From: Lachnospiraceae bacterium
Lineage (GTDB): Bacteria; Bacillota; Clostridia; Lachnospirales; Lachnospiraceae
Reading direction: 5' to 3'
Assembly: GCA_910576335.1 (NCBI GenBank)
Contig: CAJTIU010000001.1
Span: forward strand, 248,001-312,000
Length of the DNA stretch: 64,000 nt
The notes beneath the pieces are model-generated. The model did not search any database. It saw only the letters and a program-made list of their open reading frames with translations, and was not told where the DNA came from. The position numbers and the translations under genes are program-made. The first letter of the stretch is position 1. The number at the start of each line of letters is the position of its first letter. Below, one piece after another: positions 61,095 to 64,000 of this stretch.

Positions 61095-62351
61095 TTAAAT
61101 TCTATAAAAATCTTGATAGGAACGTTCTAATTCCTTGCAGCAAGCTGCATTATAATATTCTGAATGAAGTTTTGAATCTATCCCTCTATATTTCTCATAA
61201 TTATCATAAGTCGAAAAATATCTTAACAAAGTATAAAAGCTTGAACACTGATCTCCATAACTCATTGTCATAGCAGTCCAATATTCCGTATGCCCTATAA
61301 TTAATGTATCATAAAGTAAATGATAAAGTTCAAATTGTTTTAAACTTATGTCAAACCAATTCTCGCTCATAATTCTTTTACTGGCCAAATCATTTTCACC
61401 TATTTTTCGAATATCAGTTACTGTATCTTCTTCTACTCCCTCATCATTAAATAACCCGTATATAATCCTTCCAATAAATGATGCTATCCAATCTGCTAGT
61501 CTTAATTCTATGATTTCATGCGACTTTCCACATTTAATATTTTGAAATCTATAATTCTGTGATGCAGAATATATGCTCTTTTCCTCATCAATTACTATAT
61601 TTACAAGTTCCATATTAATATTTTTCTCTTCAAGCAAATTACACAATCCTTCAAAATTTATAAAATATTGGAATTCATATTCTTTTTCAGGCAATTCATC
61701 CATTATTGAATGATTGAGCACATATAAAATATTTTGATACGCCACCAATTCTTGTTGTTTTCGTTCTATCCCTTTAATCTCTTTTATTATACACTCAAAA
61801 TTATATTGAAGCAGTTGTTTAAATTTCATCATAGAACGGTAATTATCTACAGCATAGAGTGCTTTCAGTAATTCTTCATTATGATATGTAATCATAAATT
61901 TTGTAAGTGTATAAAAAAATGATTTTTCAAGCAATTCACCCTGCCCAAAATAATGCAACCCTTTAAATGCTAAACGTAGATATAACTCCATTTTACTGAC
62001 CATATTTACTTGTATTACTGGATTCAATATATCTATCAATTCAAATAATTCTTTGTAAAATGTCATTGTATCCTTATTAAACGAACGAATACCATATTTA
62101 AAATTCTTTTTCGCAATAACAGTGGACTTAAACTCCTGTTCCTCTGCTAGTCCATACTGAATTTTTTGTCTGTTCTCAAATTTCTGAACAAGTTTTCTAT
62201 TACTTACCAAATCAGAAGTGGGGCATCCCCAAAATACGCCTATATAATTATCAAGAGCATCCTCTCGCAATATGTTAAATTGTCCGTTCTCGTTAATACG
62301 AATTTTCTTATCATGAAATGATTCATCAAAATAAAATGTATATGATTTCAT
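61095..62351 (-). CDS. DUF3800-like protein embedded between hsdS and hsdR
   Basis: This 418-residue protein begins YTFYFDESFHDKKI and has an acidic strand VNIVIDEEKSIYSASQNYRF and ELRLADWIASFIGRIIYG. These three acidic positions match the RNase H-like DUF3800 pattern (YxDES, then D/E, then LADxxA). The central 150 residues are helical and unusual. It is codirectional within the RM operon, 31 bp after hsdS. A nuclease or regulator role in defence is inferred; the similarity is moderate. Confidence 0.6.
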   Translation of the reverse strand: MKSYTFYFDESFHDKKIRINENGQFNILREDALDNYIGVFWGCPTSDLVSNRKLVQKFENRQKIQYGLAEEQEFKSTVIAKKNFKYGIRSFNKDTMTFYKELFELIDILNPVIQVNMVSKMELYLRLAFKGLHYFGQGELLEKSFFYTLTKFMITYHNEELLKALYAVDNYRSMMKFKQLLQYNFECIIKEIKGIERKQQELVAYQNILYVLNHSIMDELPEKEYEFQYFINFEGLCNLLEEKNINMELVNIVIDEEKSIYSASQNYRFQNIKCGKSHEIIELRLADWIASFIGRIIYGLFNDEGVEEDTVTDIRKIGENDLASKRIMSENWFDISLKQFELYHLLYDTLIIGHTEYWTAMTMSYGDQCSSFYTLLRYFSTYDNYEKYRGIDSKLHSEYYNAACCKELERSYQDFYRI

Positions 62352-62382
62352 TATATATCCTTATAAATGATAATTTAGCGCC

Positions 62383-63510
62383 TTAGATGGTTAATTTGGA
62401 TAGCAAGGTTTTCTGCAGAATCAAAAGAGCATCTATTTCTTTAGCATTTTCGGTTATAAGGCAAGAAATCGTATGACCTTGCGAACTAAATTTCTGTAAT
62501 GTGTTACCATCAGGTATGACAACTTGAAATCCATTTAATAGGTCTTTTCCTACATTTGGAAAAGTAGAACCAGTTGCAGCAGCAAGAATTTCTTGTAGGC
62601 TATTAGCAATCATTGCCTTAATAAACCAGTTCAGATTACTGTCGGTTTTGTGGCGAATTGCAGCTAATCCTCTACCAATAGCATAGGTTTGATTGGCCCA
62701 ATTCATTCGTCCGGTTGTCGAGCCACGAACACAGAACAGCAAATCGCCATCAATACAACACTTCTTGCTATTTGTTGTCCATTGAACTGGTGTAGGAGAA
62801 TAAAACCCAAATTCAGTTGGCCCATTTAGCAATGGCTTGCCACTTCCGTCATTGTTACAATCCTCACTTTCTGGTGACTGTCCCATTATTACAGTAGCAA
62901 TGTCAGAAAAAGGTGCAATTTTCCATCCGAAAGGTAGCTCAGCAGAATGTGGAATGGTAAAAAACTCTTTATACAGCGTACTCAAAGTCACTTCTAAATT
63001 ATCATTTATCTTCCGTTTAAGCTCAATTCTCTCCTCCACAATCCTATACGTTTCAACAATTTTTCTCTGTTCTGTAATACTTGGAACTGGTAAATCTATA
63101 TCACACAACTCATCCCAACCAAAGATTTCTCGAACACTGCCATGTGATTTAAAACGAGCATAACGGTCAAACTCTGATCTACTAAACCATAACATCAAAT
63201 ATTTAGGAAGTAACTGCTCTTCATTAATTATTTCAAATACCGTATATATATTACTAACCAACCCCTCTTCGTAATCTTCAAGTAATGCAATTCCTATTTT
63301 GTCGCCTCGACGAGAAGTATCTGGGATATATGTAAATTGTCCCTTTTTAACAACCTTATATTTTGTGAAGTCAGTTCCTACAGTATTTGCAATAGATGGA
63401 ATAAATAGCTTTTGTACGGATACACCTAACAGATTTTCTTCTTTACCCTCCACATTACGCACGTCTACTTGTCGAATAAATTCTCCCAATTTCCTATAAT
63501 TCGATTTCAT
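62383..63510 (-). CDS. hsdS: Type I restriction specificity subunit
   Basis: This 375-residue subunit has two target-recognition domains: about 1-150 (ending ITEQRKIVETYRIVEERIEL, the first conserved coiled-coil spacer) and about 190-345 (starting LPFGWKIAPFSDIATVIMGQ). A second helix follows at the C-terminus. HsdS sets the bipartite DNA target for HsdM and HsdR. It starts within the hsdM 3' end (17-bp overlap). No second hsdS or invertase gene is in the window. Confidence 0.95.
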   Translation of the reverse strand: MKSNYRKLGEFIRQVDVRNVEGKEENLLGVSVQKLFIPSIANTVGTDFTKYKVVKKGQFTYIPDTSRRGDKIGIALLEDYEEGLVSNIYTVFEIINEEQLLPKYLMLWFSRSEFDRYARFKSHGSVREIFGWDELCDIDLPVPSITEQRKIVETYRIVEERIELKRKINDNLEVTLSTLYKEFFTIPHSAELPFGWKIAPFSDIATVIMGQSPESEDCNNDGSGKPLLNGPTEFGFYSPTPVQWTTNSKKCCIDGDLLFCVRGSTTGRMNWANQTYAIGRGLAAIRHKTDSNLNWFIKAMIANSLQEILAAATGSTFPNVGKDLLNGFQVVIPDGNTLQKFSSQGHTISCLITENAKEIDALLILQKTLLSKLTI

Positions 63511-64000
63511 ACCCTAACTCCTTAAACACACCCAGCAAATCTGTTTTAGATTTTTCCTCTGCGATAAGCAGCTCTTTCAATTCAGATTGCAACATTTTCA
63601 TCTTCGAATCAAAATCAACATTCTCATCCCGATTCACAAACTCAATATATCTACTTGGCACAAGGGTAAATCCTTTTTCTGCCACTTCATCATATCCCGC
63701 AGAATAACAAAATTCCGGTATATTCTTATAAGTATCTTCATAGCCCGCCTGTTGCCAGTTATGATAAGTTTCCACTACTTTTGCTCTGTCTGTCTCTGTC
63801 AACTCTATGTATTTCTTTTCATATGGACTTCCTATCTGCCGCAAGTCCATAAAGAGTATCTCCCTTTCCCGATTGCGGTAATGTTTCTCTACCCCATTCA
63901 TATCCACTGTACGCTCTTTTTTATTCTTATTCAGAATCCAAAGCGTTACACTGATATCCGTTGTATAAAAAAGATTCCTCGGCAATATCAGAATTGCTTC
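63494..64000 (-). CDS. hsdM: Type I restriction DNA methylase subunit, C-terminal part (gene continues beyond window)
   Basis: The frame is open to the window edge and encodes the last 169 residues. AILILPRNLFYTTDISVTLW, ILNKNKKERTVDMNG and ILFMDLRQIGSPYEKKYIEL match the end of the N6-adenine methyltransferase fold. A helical tail that contacts HsdS follows (YHNWQQAGYEDTYKNIPEFC). The SAM-binding and NPPF motifs lie outside the window. It is first in the hsdM-hsdS-DUF3800-hsdR order. Confidence 0.95.
   Translation of the reverse strand, partial: EAILILPRNLFYTTDISVTLWILNKNKKERTVDMNGVEKHYRNREREILFMDLRQIGSPYEKKYIELTETDRAKVVETYHNWQQAGYEDTYKNIPEFCYSAGYDEVAEKGFTLVPSRYIEFVNRDENVDFDSKMKMLQSELKELLIAEEKSKTDLLGVFKELGYEIEL

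Noticed and set aside
1-64000. tRNA or rRNA genes
   Set aside because: I found no cloverleaf with a conserved T-loop and acceptor end and no rRNA-like sequence; the GTTCGAG in the 17-bp repeat has no surrounding tRNA fold.

Overview
The window looks like a chromosome segment of a gut Lachnospiraceae (Clostridium cluster XIVa, Blautia/Dorea-like). The housekeeping genes (eno, ddl, glmM), the Firmicutes-type RBSs and promoters, the YitT, PspC and DUF3737 families and the many mobile-element gene families all fit. I see no rRNA, no tRNA and no CRISPR array.

Layout. About 1-15.8 kb is ordinary chromosome. It holds a ZIP metal transporter cut by the window edge and a minus-strand operon encoding a large substrate-binding lipoprotein, two sugar-type ABC permeases, an HlyD-like adaptor and a MacB/FtsX-like permease, with no ATPase gene. 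A divergent two-component system faces that operon. Enolase, YitT, D-Ala-D-Ala ligase, GlmM and a secreted His-rich protein follow. From about 16 to 29.2 kb the DNA is a patchwork of partial genes: PIN toxin, MATE, lipoprotein, FtsX, LysE, hydrolase, a kinase/regulator pair, flavodoxin and CHAP. Between them lie intact units: MarR-MATE, GntR-ABC, a DUF3737 protein, an acetyltransferase and a LysR regulator.

From 29.2 to 32.9 kb is a small phage-defence island. An Abi_2 (AbiF-like) HEPN protein has a C-terminus replaced by a MetK tail. Immediately upstream of it is a short structured RNA unit with its own consensus promoter and terminator. An RloB/RloA (AbiL-like) pair follows. From 33.2 to 39.5 kb are remains of a mobilizable element: integrase tail, MobC-like protein, RepA-like ATPase, iteron-like repeats, an oriT-like hairpin cluster, a frameshifted relaxase and TnpV. 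RelBE/YoeB-type and HicAB toxin-antitoxin pairs follow.

From 40.3 to 46.8 kb is a plus-strand amino-acid module: truncated LysR, LysE exporter, O-acetylhomoserine sulfhydrylase, B3/B4-domain protein, an unusual flavodoxin-ferredoxin-aminotransferase fusion, and SerC. From 47 to 54.7 kb there is GC-rich conjugative-element debris, then an AT-rich run of small genes and a Tn916-type integrase with its excisionase-like and XRE genes. From 54.8 kb to the end is a type I restriction-modification locus (HsdM-HsdS-HsdR, minus strand). A DUF3800-like gene lies between hsdS and hsdR, and a DUF4062 gene and an AlbA_2-type ATP-binding gene lie downstream.

Most distinctive signals: the Abi plus small RNA unit with its MetK tail, the accessory genes inside the type I RM locus, the EFR1-DegT fusion, the ATPase-less ABC/HlyD/FtsX operon with hypervariable in-frame repeats, and the high density of genes carrying a single nonsense or frameshift lesion or an internal deletion in the mobile regions. 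All family assignments were made by eye from translations; no database search was possible.
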